DNA from: Heloderma charlesbogerti
Taxonomy: Eukaryota; Chordata; Lepidosauria; Squamata; Helodermatidae
Assembly: GCA_026122225.1 (NCBI GenBank)
Contig: JANEZZ010001570.1
Location: 2,790,001-2,854,000, forward strand
Length of the DNA: 64,000 nucleotides
Direction of reading: 5' to 3'
Below are positions 31,638 to 43,034 of the stretch, one piece after another (within the stretch, counting starts at the first letter, position 1; each line of letters opens with the position of its first letter). Both the position numbers and the translations under genes were made by a program. Below the pieces are notes generated by a model. It was not told the DNA's origin, made no database searches, and worked only from the letters and a program-made list of their open reading frames with translations.

Positions 31638-33582
31638 CCAGGGTCATGAGCCCTGAAACAGCAGGTTACACCTAGAGCGCCGGTGGTGTAAGTCTTGCTC
31701 CAAAGACGATCGGATACAGGCTAGAGCTGTATCTTCAGCCTATCACGTGGTGATGAAGGCAGCAAAAAAGGAATACTATGCTGACTCTATCGCGTGCGTC
31801 CACAGAGCGCTGTCCCAGGAGGCTGTTCCAAATGGTCCGGAGCCTGGTCGGTCCAGTTGCTCCACAACCGCTGGAGCATTCTAAGGCCTCCTGTGAGGCC
31901 TTGGCAAGGCACTTTGCGGATAAAATTGATTGGATCAGGAGTATTATTCCATGTGCTGTGGATACAGTTAGCGAGCGAGAGGTGGCCTGTGGCAAACCGG
32001 TTTTGTGGGATCGGTTCCAGCTTCTTCCTTCTGATGAAGTCGACAAGGTGCTTTCATCTGTAAGTCCGACCACCTGCTTACTTGATCCTTGCCATTCTTG
32101 GCTCATTATGGGCTGCAGAGAGAGACTGGGTGAGGGGATCAGGGCAGTGGTGAACGCCTCCCTCGAGGAGGGAGTGATGCCATCAACCCTCAAGGAGGCA
32201 GTGATAAGACCGCTCTTAAAGAAGCCCTCCTTGGATCCCCAAGTTTTGAACAACTTTCTCCCAGTCTCAAATCTGCAATTTTGGGGCAAGATCACTGAGC
32301 GGGTAGTGGCAATGCAGTTGAAGGCACACTTGGAACAAGCCCATTATCTAGATCCATTTCAATCAGGCTTCAGGCCTGGGCATGGGACAGAAATGGTCTT
32401 GGTCACCTTGGTGGATGATACAAGGAGGGCTTTGGGTAGGGGTGAATGCTCCTTCCTTGTTCACCTCGACCTCTCAGTGGCTTTTGATACCATTGACCAC
32501 AGTATCCTCCTGGACCGCCTAGAGGGGTTGGGCATTGGAGACACCGTATTGCAGTGGTTCTGGTCCTTCCTCTCCGGCAGGTACCAGAGGGTAGCACTGA
32601 GAGAGGAGGTGTCGGACCCATGGCTGCTCACATGTGGGGTGTCACAGGGTTCCTTCCTCTTCCAGATGCTGTTTAACATCTATATGAAGCCACTGGGGCT
32701 ATCATCAGGAGGTTTGGGGTGCGGTGTCGTCACTATGAGGATGGCACGCAGCTCTGCCTCTCATTCAAATCTTCACCAGGGTTGGCCATGGAATCCCTGT
32801 CTAAATGTCTGAAGATGGTGAGTGGCTGGATGGGGAGGAATAAACTGAAGCTGAACCCTGACAAGACCGAGGTAGTTTTGGTGGGAGACAAGAAGAGGTT
32901 GGGGGATGTTGATCTGGTGCTGAATGGGGTACAGCTACCCTTGAAAGACCAGGTCCACAGCCTAGGGGTAATTTTAGACTCCCAGCTGTCCATAGAGGCT
33001 CAGGTGTCAGCCGTGAGCCGGACAGCGTTGTACCAACTCCATCTGATATGGAGGCTGCGCCCCTACCTTCCTGGCCATCTGCTCCCATCGGTAGTACATG
33101 CCCTGCTCTCCTCTCATCTAGACTACTATAATGTGCTGTATGTGGGGTTACCCTTGAAGACGGTTCGGAAGCTGCAGCTGGTATAGAACGCGGTGGCTCG
33201 CCTGATTAAAGGCAGCTGCCAGCATGATCCCATCACTCTGGTGCTGAAGGAGTTGCACTGGTTACCAGTTGTTTTCCAGGCCAAATTCAAGGTGTTGGTT
33301 TTGACCTTTGAAACCCTATATGGTTCTGGCCCAACCTATCTCAAGGAGCACCTCCAGCAACTTGAGACAGGCCGCTTAACAGGATCAGCCTCAGATGGCC
33401 TTCTCTCTGTCCCATCAGCCAGGACAGCTAGGCTGGTGAGGACGAGGGAGAGGGCCTTCTCTGTGGTGGCCCCCTCTCTGTGGAACTCCCTCCCTAGGGC
33501 ACTCCACCATGCCCCCTCTTTAATGAGCTTCTGCCACACACTGAAAACTTGGTTATTCAGACAGGCATTTGGGGTGGGTTAG
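31638..33582 (+). pseudogene. L2 reverse transcriptase, broken
   Basis: The frame 31778-32812 gives LARHFADKIDWIRS, TCLLDPCHSWLI, ASLEEGVMPSTLKEAVIRPL, LDPFQSGFRPGHGTEMVLVT, HLDLSVAFDTIDHSILLDRL (motif A aspartate) and LLTCGVSQGSFL. It then shifts frame near 32715. The next frame carries CRHYEDGTQLCLSF where a functional enzyme has YADD, so the catalytic box is altered (YEDG, about 32734-32745). It continues NKLKLNPDKTEVVLVGDKK and LSSHLDYYNVLYVGLPLKT to an in-frame TAG near 33184. The same frame resumes as NAVARLIKGS, LHWLPVVFQAKFKVL and AFSVVAPSLWNSLPRAL, ending near 33582. This copy is inactive. Confidence 0.92.
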
Positions 33583-33715
33583 GGTATTTTTAAACAATGT
33601 TTTAATTTATAATTTTACTCTTTTAAATTGTATTGTTGTACATCGCCCAGAGTGGCCAGGTGACCAGCCAGATGGGCGATTAAGAAATTTAATAAATATA
33701 ATAAAAATAAATTGT

Positions 33716-34055
33716 TGAATCCTGATAAGTCCATTTTTTCAATACATTTATCTGCCTGTTGTCCATTCCTTGATCTGCTTTAATAAGCTAATTTTGATAG
33801 GATTGCAATCTTATTTAAAATATTGTTATGCCACTTTTTTAAAAAGCTCAAAGCTGCTTACAAATGAAATGCTATTAAAATAATTGCCTTTCTGTAAAAT
33901 AACAACTGAGAGAATCATGCTAAACATCCATGGATATGATATTATGAGGAAAGTGATTGAAAGCACTGAATTGGTTTGGTATCATGAAATAGTTTCTCAT
34001 CGAAATCAGAAAATAGCTGGTTTGGTCATTTCAGTACAAACAATGTGGCTTTCTC
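33716..34055. other. AT-rich sequence, nothing recognised
   Basis: Nothing recognised. Confidence 0.45.
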
Positions 34056-34059
34056 ATTT

Positions 34060-34122
34060 AATTGAAAGAGCGCTTTGACTTGGGGGTGGTATAAAAATGA
34101 AATAAATAAATAAATAAATTTA
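34060..34122 (+). repeat. Retroposon 3' tail with (AAAT)n
   Basis: GGGGTGGTATAAAAATG followed by AAATAAATAAATAAATAAAT resembles the terminus of an L2-mobilised retroposon. The body is too diverged to name. Confidence 0.5.
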
Positions 34123-34747
34123 TCTTCACAACCACCTTCTGATTGGGGTTGCAAAACAGTCCAGCTTGCTTCTTTCCTGTTCCTTTTAACAGAAGCGTGG
34201 TATCCAGAAATTAGCAGGTGAAACTTTTCATTTTCACCTGCTGCTTGCTAGGCATTTGTCGGAACCTGCTGGGATCTGTAGACAGCTGTCCCTTAGTGAG
34301 CCACTGCAGCTTCTTGGTTAAATATTGTCAGGCCCTGGACTGACTCCATCCACCCATCCTAGCCACCAGATCATCCTGGACAGGAAGAAGAATAAGGGGA
34401 CTTATTCCAACTGTTCCCATTGAGCTTTGCTTGAACAAGGTCTTCCTGAGCTCTGATATGTATCCTTGGTTGTGCATTCATCCTTCATCCTAGTTTGTCC
34501 TTCGGTTCTGACTTATGCCTTCATCTTCTCTACTGTGTTGTTGTCCCATGATTCCTAGCTCAGACTGCTGCCTACAGCACAGCATCATCAGGATCAAACT
34601 GCTGCTATAGGGGCTGGTTCAAAAGTTGGTACAATCCTATTTGTGAGACTGAGTAGGTAAAAGATAAGGGAAGTGATGTGCAGAAAACTACCAAGTGAGA
34701 GTCATGACCCATGGGGATTTCATCTTCAATTCAATCTCACTTGGCTG

Positions 34748-35140
34748 AACATTTCAACATTCATTCATTCATTCATTTATTAGATTTATATACTGTTGTC
34801 CATGTTTAATAATATCTTTAAGCATTCAAGAAAATTAAAAACATTAAAAGCACATTGTGATATGCATAAAATACAATTAAAATACATAATAATTGCTGAA
34901 ACATTAATAAAAACATTAAAGCCAGTTAAAACCATTACAACACATAATTACAAGCAGATTGGGCAGCACACTCACTTAGGGAAGACATCGATAAAGAAAT
35001 AGGTCTTTTTAGTTGATGCCTCAAGCATGCGACCGTTGGCACCTCCCGAATACCAGGGGGGAGATCATTCCATAAATTGGACGCCATCACGGGGAAGGCC
35101 CACTTCCTGGTTGCTGCAAGATGGCAGTCTGCAGGTCATG
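34748..35140 (-). mobile_element. L2-type LINE 3' end, minus strand
   Basis: On the minus strand the sequence encodes KWAFPVMASNLWNDLPPGIR and EVPTVACLRHQLKRP, matching the C-terminal AFSVVAPSLWNSLP block of L2 reverse transcriptases. A long AT-rich 3' UTR follows, then TATATAAATCTAATAAATG and an (ATTC)n run at about 34760-34780. It is 5'-truncated. Confidence 0.72.
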
Positions 35141-35397
35141 GTACCACCAACTTTATATCATACATCTGTGAGAAAGACGTATTAGACTTTTAAAAAATGT
35201 TGGGAAAACCATGTAACGTAGTGAGATAAAAGTGTTGCTATGCCAAAATATTATTTGATACAGAAATGTAGGTGTGCATATGTTCTTCTAACTAAATCGT
35301 AGCAGTTAAGGAACAGTGAAAAAAGTATCCAAAGGGACCCAACAACTAGGAAGCAAAATAGTGATCTGTGCTAGATAACCTGCACTCCCCTGCAGCT

Positions 35398-35798
35398 TGG
35401 GATGTCAGAGAAATCTGCAACAGAACCCAAGGAGTTTGGATTTTCATGAATCCGACCCATGGATTCTGCAGTGGACCGGCTTTCCCCCGCTGAGCAGATT
35501 TCGCAGATTTGCAGACTGATTTTCTAACTTTCCTGAATTTTGTGCAAATTTTGGTATAGAAAAACACACCTTTTAAAAAAAACACACACAGCCAATAATG
35601 CGCATTGACCCCATAGGCTAAAGCATGAAAACGCACATTTTGAGGACATTTGCGCATTTTAGTTCATGCGCAATTGTGCATTTGCACAAATTCGAAAACA
35701 GACAACATCCAATTCCGTTGGTGGGCAGACGATGGCAAGAAAGGTGCCTGGCAATCCACGAAACACAAACGGAATGGATTTTACACAGTCCGTACATC
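35398..35798 (-). mobile_element. Short non-autonomous hAT element, TAGGGATG family (copy 8)
   Basis: CTGCAGCT is duplicated perfectly at 35390-35397 and 35799-35806. Subterminal sequence (GGGATGTCAGAGAAATCTGC on the left, GGATTTTACACAGTCCGTAC on the right) is the same as in the copy at 5847-6292. The outermost bases of both termini are eroded (TGGGATG left; the final CCTA lost on the right). Confidence 0.82.
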
Positions 35799-35806
35799 CT
35801 GCAGCT

Positions 35807-37090
35807 GAATGTTTCAGCTTAGTAACTTCAAGAAGGAAACACTACTTCTCATCCCTATTCCTAAAATTAATAAAATTCAAGGCTGTCATTGATTACACTG
35901 GGAAGTCCCTGCCTTATTCCTTCTTTGGGGATGTGACTATAAATGTACTGTTTGGCTCCTACACATTTCTGTCTTTTGTTTTAGATTATTGTTCTACTTA
36001 GACTTTATATGACTTATAGCATGAAGTATTTCCATATATTTGTGCAGTCCTGTCTTTATTTTAATAACAGTACAAAACCAGTTACAGTCCCTGGCAATAA
36101 TCTTGTATTTTGAGGTATTGGCAGTAAGGTTCCCCCCTCCCCACAAGTGCCAGGGGCCAAATTTTCATTGCTTTTTTGGAAGATCTATAACATATGTAGT
36201 GTTTAAGGCTTCCATGTGCTGCGCACACCAAGGAGTAAGTCCTATTAGGCCTTACTGCTAAATAAAGATTTATAGAATTGGGCTAAATGGCTGCCAAACC
36301 CTGACCAGGAGAAGTCCTTACAAGTATTATATGCCAGCCATGTTCAGAGATTATATATATAAGTCACTTTCACTCACTCCAGTATAGACTAGAAAGCTTA
36401 AACCTGGAAATAATTATACAGTTGCTTATATTGGCATATACTGGCCTGCCATTATAGGTCTTTCCACCTCAGGCTTCTCTAATGTTCTGTTAATTGTTCA
36501 TTGAAATTCCCAGGAGAGTTAACATGTAGGTCCTGATCTCAGTCCCACTGAGTCTGACAGGAAAAAAATAATGCTCATTGACTTCCATCGATTCCATTCA
36601 AAGTTCAAATAAACTCTTTGCAAATGTAATAAAAGGCCTCCTTTGATGAAGTCTATTTAACAAAACTATCTTTTCCTTAATGCACTTTTAGAAACACAGG
36701 TCTAGGCAGGAACCTACTGCTTTAATAGCTCAATATTTGAAGAGAAGATGGATTAGTACTCAAACAGTAGAGGTAGGTGAGCATGTTCTAACTGTGGGTG
36801 GTGTGGTAATTAAAAGTCACAAAAACTACACTCTCTGACAGTTCATTAGACAAAACAGTATGTAGAAAGTGTCTTGTCATGTCTAATTACTACAGCTGCT
36901 TGCAAACCAGAATATTGGATCCTGTGAAACCAGCAGGAAGGATTCATCATAGGGAAGATTCTCTTGCTAGTTTACATTTGTCCTTCTGCATGATTTAAAA
37001 CACTTGAGTCTGATTTGCATCTTCAGCTTGACTAGGGAAAGATTCAAAAGGTTGTGTTAGGAAGCCTTAAGATGAAGGATAGGAGCAAAC
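35807..37090. other. Unremarkable sequence
   Basis: No gene or intact repeat recognised. Confidence 0.45.
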
Positions 37091-37094
37091 AAAA

Positions 37095-37210
37095 CTGCCC
37101 TGTACCAAGTCAAACTATTGGTCCATCTATCTCAGTATTGTCTATGCTGACTGGAAATACCAAGATTGAACCTGGAACCCTGTAGATGCATCTTACCACT
37201 GAGCTGTGGC
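37095..37210 (-). mobile_element. tRNA-derived SINE, fragment
   Basis: The minus strand reads AGCTCAGTGGTAAGATGCAT then CAGGGTTCCAGGTTCAATC, which match tRNA box A and box B regions. Downstream the body matches CAATACTGAGATAGATGGAC and GGTACAGGGCAG. This is the same family as the SINE at 52150-53035. The middle is shortened. Confidence 0.75.
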
Positions 37211-37654
37211 CTTTGCCCGAAGTTTGTTTGTGTTTAGCTGAGTTGTACCTGAAAGCCAAAACCCAGAAAAGCTTTATCTTGAAATCAGTTGTAGAGATGG
37301 CAAACCAACATGGAACATTTTGATTTGTGTCAACATGTCTGTCAGTGAATATTTATACATTTCAAAGTTTGCAAATACTAGCCTGTAAAATATTTCAATC
37401 ACCACTGCTGTATCACTTATGTTGGGAGATCAAGTTAAGAATAGATATTTCTGCATCACCTGCTATTGTTCTGAAGGAAGACATTGTGCCTCCTTCTGGC
37501 AGTGATGCCTATTTTTCTGCCTAAGCCAGAGTCCTAACAAATTGAGCCACCAACCATGTATCATGCACAACCCTACTGTCTTAGCTTTCCTGGAGGTTTA
37601 GCAACCCCCTGGTGATCTCCCATACAGGTTCATGGGCAGAATGAACCAGCCAAT

Positions 37655-37815
37655 GACTAAGAGTGTGAGCAGTGAACCAATACATCCCTGGTTCGAATCT
37701 TGCCTCTCACCATGAACTTACTAGATAGGCAGCCTTAGGCAATCCTCTGTCTTGTAGTGATAATGGTCCATTTGCAGTGTGGGTATAATACTGACCTTCC
37801 AAGCATGTTTAAAAT
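37655..37815 (+). mobile_element. MIR-like tRNA-derived SINE
   Basis: A box-B-like CTGGTTCGAATCTTGCCTC is followed by the MIR-type core (CTTAGGCAATCCTCTGTCTT ... GTATAATACTGACCTTCC). The family resembles CORE-SINEs that use L2 machinery. The copy is diverged. Confidence 0.6.
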
Positions 37816-37849
37816 TACTGAGAGCCAAAGTATACATTATGCTAGTTGT

Positions 37850-38170
37850 GTAGCATGGAGCTGAAGTTTGTCTTACTTTTTATTCTCATGTAAGTGTGCA
37901 TGGCCCCAATTCAGATTGGGATCATGGTGCTTTGGGAGGGAAGGATGCTCTGGGAGGGAAGGCCCCACCACACATTTCCCCCCCAAAATCCTCCCTGCAA
38001 AATTCCACCCCTGCAGGGGTCTTTCAAAAAAGAAAAGAAAGCCTCCATTAATTCCAGAGGATGCTTTTTCCTTTTTTTTAGCCCCCCCCCCATGGGGGTG
38101 TGGGAATTTTAGTTTTTAAAAAATGGGTGGAGAGAAAGGTTTAGCGTAACACGTAGTTTGGCCCTGAAGT
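37850..38170. repeat. Dispersed GC-rich repeat (type 2, copy 2)
   Basis: It shares GGCCCCAATTCAGATT (reverse complement of AATCTGAATTGGGGCC) and TTTAGCGTAACACGTAGTTT with the copy near 20890-21230. It contains a C9 tract and CCATGGGGGTG. The family is unknown and the limits are approximate. Confidence 0.45.
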
Positions 38171-39890
38171 AATGTATGTGGCACATTGTGAACAGTGTTA
38201 TATAAGGAGGGGTCATAACTAATAGGTCACATGTTTATATATGCAATAGATTCTTTGTTCAGTTTATGGCATCTCAAATTAAAAGAATGTAGGTAGCAAG
38301 GCAGGGAAAGACCCCTTATCTGAGATCCTGGAGAGCCACATACAGTCAGAGTAGACAGAATTAGTCCAGATGGTCTGACTCAGTAAGACAGCTGTATATA
38401 TCCTAAGTGTTTTTCTTGACGGATCGTACTTTGTACAGCTTGGGTATATAAACCCAACCACTGTCTTTTCATGCTTGCAATTTCCTTCAGTACTTGAGAG
38501 CATTGCAAGGACAATCCCTCTTCCAAAGTGGGAGAACAGCAACAGGACTATAAGAAGAGGGGAGTGACATAATTTCACCTATCATTCCCTACCCATAAAA
38601 CCTGGAAAATTGGGAAGGAGTCAGTGGAGCTCAGATGTGCTACAGTGAGGGCCTAGGATGATCATTTGGAGCATGGCTGATCCCTAATACGAAGCACAGA
38701 TGCAAATTCTTCCAATGAATCCTTTTTACAAATCATCTTGCGGCATTTGCCTCCTACTTACCACATACATCTCCCTCAAAGCAATTCCTTTTTTTCCACG
38801 GCTGCTCCAACAACCATATCCCTTGACATTAGATAGTGAATTACTGCCAAGTTAAAAACAGCATTATCAACCAAACCATGTGGCTAATCCATAATTCCCT
38901 ATAGCTACCTAGGAATTAATCCTTATATTATTGTGTCAGTAAATTCACTGTTCCCTCTTCGATGGAATTAATGTCCCAAGCAGAGAAATGTATTGAGTGT
39001 TTTATAGATCTGAAACTGTAATATACCTAAATCCTTGGCCCAACAAACATGTGAGCCCCGTCTAACATTAAATTAACTATTAGAACCATTCAGTCTGTTG
39101 CACTGTAGCAGAACAGACAATGTAGCACTGGAAGAATTGCTGGAAGCATCCATAAGGCTGTTGCTGACTAACAAAGCAGCATCAGCCTGCTGTTTCTATT
39201 GTCATTGTATTCTGTTTGTATTGTATTCTGGCATCTGGACATCACTGTACATTAAATAATCAAAAAATCCCACAGGACCATATTTAAGTAGCTTCTTTGT
39301 AGCAGCCATCTGCATGCAACAAGTCATTCTTGTGCCACAATTCATCTTGGTTTTCAGGGCATTTGCTTTATGGTCATGCTGGCAGTTTTTCTTGCCAAGA
39401 GGTGCGGTTTCAGAGGGTGCACATATTGTGTAGGGGGGTTCCCCCCCCCCAAAGAGGTGGAAATCAACTTTTGCTGTGAATTCACAATCCTTCCATTTCT
39501 CTTGCCAAAAAAAGAGAAAGAATATTTTGCAGTAGACCATATTCCCGAATGCTTCCTGTGGGGGCTGGCCCAAGGTACTTTGCTGCCTGCGGCAAAGGAC
39601 AAGATAGTGCCCCTCCCATTCCATCTACAGTTGAATCTTATTTTAACACTGGTGAGGGACAGAATTCTCCACTGCACCTAAAGGCAGCAAGCTATCTTAG
39701 GGAGTCCATGCAGGCTGCAGGGCACAGTCAGTTCTCCCAGCTGATTCAATAGGCAGTCAGTGCAGCCGGTGCAAAATAGGTCTAACATGATCCTAACATC
39801 TTGCCCCCAGCACCATCTGGACCACCACATCCTGTGCTACCTGAAGCCTCTGGACTGTATTCAAAGGCAACCCCATGTGGCATCAGAGAA
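38171..39890. other. Unremarkable sequence
   Basis: No gene recognised. A C10 tract lies near 39440-39450. Frames up to 140 codons near 39202-39624 carry no known motif. Confidence 0.4.
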
Positions 39891-39984
39891 GGGTCTATAT
39901 TTGGTGCAATGATCCCCTGCCTGTCACCCACCCACTGATGGCGGAGAGATCCTCCCACAACCAGGTACATTTGCTCCACTGCTT

Positions 39985-41575
39985 CCGGGTGCCACATGTG
40001 GTCTTCTCTTTTACTCCTCTGGCAATTTCAGTAGAATATTGAGCATCTGCCCTGTCATCCACCCCACCAGCTCCAATGGGCACCAGCTGCCACTGTGTGG
40101 CATGATATGCTATGGTTCTTTATGGGTAAAAGGGACAATAGGAAGGAGGAGTGGAATTCAAGCAAAGGAGGGGCTATCTCCTGTGGGAGAGGCACTTCAG
40201 TTTTTACTTCAGCGTGGTTGCTGGTCTTTCTTTCATGCTCTCTACACCCCATATAAAGTGTATTGCAGTAGTCTAGTCTGGTTGTAACCAGAGCATGAGT
40301 AACTGATGTGAGATCCACTGCATTCACATAGGGTTGTAGCTAGCACACCAGTCTCAGCTGGTAAAAGTCACTTCTGGCTACTGCAGCCACCTGTGCCTTC
40401 ACAGGAGGACTCTCTAACTTCACACTTGGTCTTTTAGAGGTAGTGTGACCCCATCTAGAAATGAACACCTCTGTCCAGATCTGTCAGCTTTCCCACCCAC
40501 AGTATTCCCACATTGTTGGGATTATTTTTCAGCTTGGTTGCCCTCATCCATTCCAAATCTACTTCTGGACAACCATTCAGGACTTCCACAGCCTCCCTTG
40601 GATCAGTAGATGGAAATGCAAGATAGAGCTGCACATCATCAGCATACTGATAAGACTTTAGCCCAGTCCACCAGATGACTTCTCCCAGTGGCTTCTTGAA
40701 GATGTTAAAAACCATAGAAGACAGAATAGAACCCTATGATATTTATTTATTTATTTATTTATTGCATTTATACCCCGCCTTTCTCCCTCTCGCAAGGAAC
40801 TCAAGGCGGCTTACATTCTCCTCCTCCTCACCGTTGTATCCTCACAACAACAACCCTGTGAGGTAGGTTGGGCTGAGAGTCTGTGACTGGCCCAAAGTCA
40901 CCCAGTGAGCTTCCATGGCCAAGTGGGGACTAGAACCCGGATCTCCCGGCTCCCAGTCCGTCACTCTCACCACTACAATAGGGGGAGAACAGGAATCCCC
41001 CAGCACCAGTGACTGAGTAACCCCAACCAGGAAAGACGAGAACCAGTTTAATACTTGGTTAATTGGGCATGCAACCTAGGGATGGCCAATGGTATTGAAG
41101 GCTGCTGAGCTGCTCAGGAGAACCAACACAGTCACACTTCACCCACCCCCTATCCAACAGGGTCATATTCCCACTTCCCCTGCAATCCACCAGGATGACC
41201 AAGAATGTTTCTATACCATGATCAAGCCAAAAGGCAGATTCGAACAGATCTAGATAATAATTGTCAACCAAGACATGGAACTGGGATGCCACCACCCTCT
41301 CCAGGATGTTGCTCAAGAATGGAATGTTAGATATTAAATGGGAATTATCCAGGGTCATAGAGACCAGATTTCATTTTTTTTTTCCAGCAGAGGTATCGCC
41401 ACTGCCTTTTAAAAGGAAGCTGGCACTTTACCTCCACTCAAGGAAGTATTCATTCCTTCAAGGTTCACACAGCCAGCCCAAACCTCACATATTTTATTAA
41501 CTAGGAAGAGCAAGGATCCAAAAAGCAGGTGGAAGGCCTCAATGACCCTAAGATCATTTCTGGTTGAGTCAGATC
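39985..41575 (-). pseudogene. L2: L2 LINE, decayed copy interrupted by a SINE
   Basis: Reading the minus strand from 41575: LRPSTCFLDPCSS, ISNIPFLSNILERVVASQFH, LFESAFWLDHGIETFLVILV, SSAAFNTIGHP, WFSSFLVGVTQSLVLGDSCS, then a SINE (40741-40980). After it come MVFNIFKKPLGEVIWWTGLK, YQYADDVQLYLAFPSTDPRE (catalytic YADD intact, about 40628-40648), LEWMRATKLKNNPNN, THALVTTRLDYCNTLYMG and finally QLVPIGAGGVDD. The order is that of L2 reverse transcriptase. Several frameshifts and stops separate the blocks. It is much more diverged than the 28-33 kb copy. Confidence 0.85.
40741..40980 (-). mobile_element. tRNA-derived SINE with L2-like tail, inserted in an L2 copy
   Basis: On the minus strand the head near 40980 carries a tRNA-like segment with box B around GGGTTCTAGTCCCC. 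The body is GCTCACTGGGTGACTTTGGG, AGTCACAGACTCTCAGCCCA and CTACCTCACAGGGTTGTTGT. The L2-like end is CGGGGTATAAATGC with tail (AAAT)n at 40741-40763. It splits the L2 reverse transcriptase between the LGDSCS and MVFNIF blocks. Such SINEs borrow L2 enzymes for retroposition. Confidence 0.85.
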
Positions 41576-41858
41576 TTTGCATGTTTTCACACTTTTCCCC
41601 CTTTCAATGCAAACTTCAATGTAGCTGACCAACGGACCAGGATGTTCAGTTTCCAAGATGTAATGCACCATGGGATTTGTAGTGTTTATTACATGGAACC
41701 ATTGCATCGTTATGTGGGTAAATGCAGATTCCAAAGTTGCAATGCTGCATGGGATTTCCAGTGCAATAAACATTTGAATTTCTTTTGGATTAAGACTATT
41801 AACTTTGTCCAGGCTCGAGACTGGAACCTAAGTCTTACAATGTTGGTCAGTGCTGACT
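41576..41858. repeat. Locally duplicated GCATGGGATT segment
   Basis: CAAGATGTAATGCACCATGG (about 41656) and CAAAGTTGCAATGCTGCATG (about 41732) begin two related roughly 45-bp units, each continuing GGATTTxxAGTG..ATxAACAT, a degraded local duplication. No family is recognised. Confidence 0.4.
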
Positions 41859-41859
41859 C

Positions 41860-42240
41860 CAGGTTTTTGAAGGCCCCTAGGCAAGACACCCTCAACACGC
41901 CCTTGCCCCCCCCTTCGGGAGTCGACCTTCTCACCACCATCGTTATCAGCTGCTATTGCTCCTCCTCTTTTTTCTCATAATTGCTGCCGCTTGCTTGCTT
42001 GACAGGCACAGAGCTCATGAACAAGTAGGCGGTAGCATCTATTGCTCCTCCTCCTCACCACCGCTGTTGTCTGGGCCAGAGTGGGAGGCAGGTAAACAAG
42101 CAGATTGCAATGGTGAAGAAAGCGGCAACCTCAGGAAGCTCTTCTCAGTGGGCTCCTGCTGTGGTGCGGGCCCTCAGCAGGTGCCTGACCATGCTGGCCC
42201 TGCCACTGGTGCTGGCCCTGCCATTGGTTACACTTGAAGT
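41860..42240 (+). repeat. Unnamed dispersed repeat (type 3, copy 1)
   Basis: This about 380-bp block aligns along its length with 56728-57044 plus 57643-57735. Shared blocks include GGCAAGACACCCTCAA, GTCGACCTTCTCACCACCAT, CTTGCTTGACAGGCACAGAG, CACCACCGCTGTTGTCTGGG and GGGCCCTCAGCAGGTGCCTG. This copy lacks the LTR insertion, so it shows the empty target site. The frames here are shadows. Confidence 0.65.
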
Positions 42241-42996
42241 AGCAGGCACTTAAGATTTTATATTAATAAAATTCATTCTTGCTACTTATAACCCATCTCT
42301 TGAAGAAAAGAAACTCTGTGTGTCCATGGAGTCCAGTTACTGTTACATGCCACATTGCCTTTAACTCCCCATGCAAAGTGAATGCATTTAAGTTTTTAAA
42401 AATGTTACTGACTTAAGAAAACCTTCAAATGTATTTGTTAATATTTTGCAGGAGTGATATTGTGGTTAAACGTGCCCCCTGTGCTGTGAAAGCAAATAGT
42501 TATTGTATGAGATTTTATAGCAGCAAAGTTTGGACTGCAAGATGTCAGTTCTTGACTGAACCTTTCCAGATGATAGGGGTAATGGCACAGTGATGGGAGG
42601 GGGCAGGAAGAAAGGAAGCAGATCGCACAGGGTTTTTTTTAATCATCTCAGTTACTGTAGTCACTTAACCTTAAGCTTGAGAAGGGCAGTTATAATTGAC
42701 AGCACTTGGTGGTCTCTTAGGAACATTAAACTGTTAGAAGGTAAAGCGTAATGGAGAACTGCACTTCAATGCCTTTGTTGTAACCTTGCTTTATTCTACA
42801 CATCTGTGTCTCCGCCCTTTTAATCATACAGCAAATCTGGAAGATCTTGTAAGATTTCAGACTTCTTCAAGTTCTGAATCCATTTCTAAATGTAGTACTC
42901 TCAGACAATATCTAATTTTACCTCAATTACATGGTTGTTAAGGAATTTATGCATCTAAGAAAAGGTGTCATATGTGACCAAAACCATCAATATTTA

Positions 42997-43034
<38 letters not shown>

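Larger units (their letters stand above)
28100..33715 (+). mobile_element. L2: L2-clade LINE, long copy split by three hAT insertions
   Basis: A single L2-type element runs for about 5.6 kb, of which about 2.1 kb is later hAT insertions. Order: a GC-rich 5' region (28100-28540), endonuclease (28590-29041), hAT (29042-30005), endonuclease end (30006-30263), hAT (30264-30604), linker (30605-30845), hAT (30846-31629), linker and reverse transcriptase (31630-33582), then a 3' UTR ending GGGCGATTAAGAAATTTAAT with an AATAAA-type tail at about 33690-33715. Each insertion is bracketed by an 8-bp duplication. The L2 reading sense resumes after each, so all three occurred after the L2 copy. The 5' boundary is uncertain. 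Confidence 0.9.

Noticed and set aside
31735..32295. Minus-strand frame of 186 codons
   Set aside because: It is antisense to the L2 reverse transcriptase.
40741..40980. Genuine tRNA gene
   Set aside because: Only a worn tRNA-like promoter region is present, followed by a SINE body and an AAAT tail.
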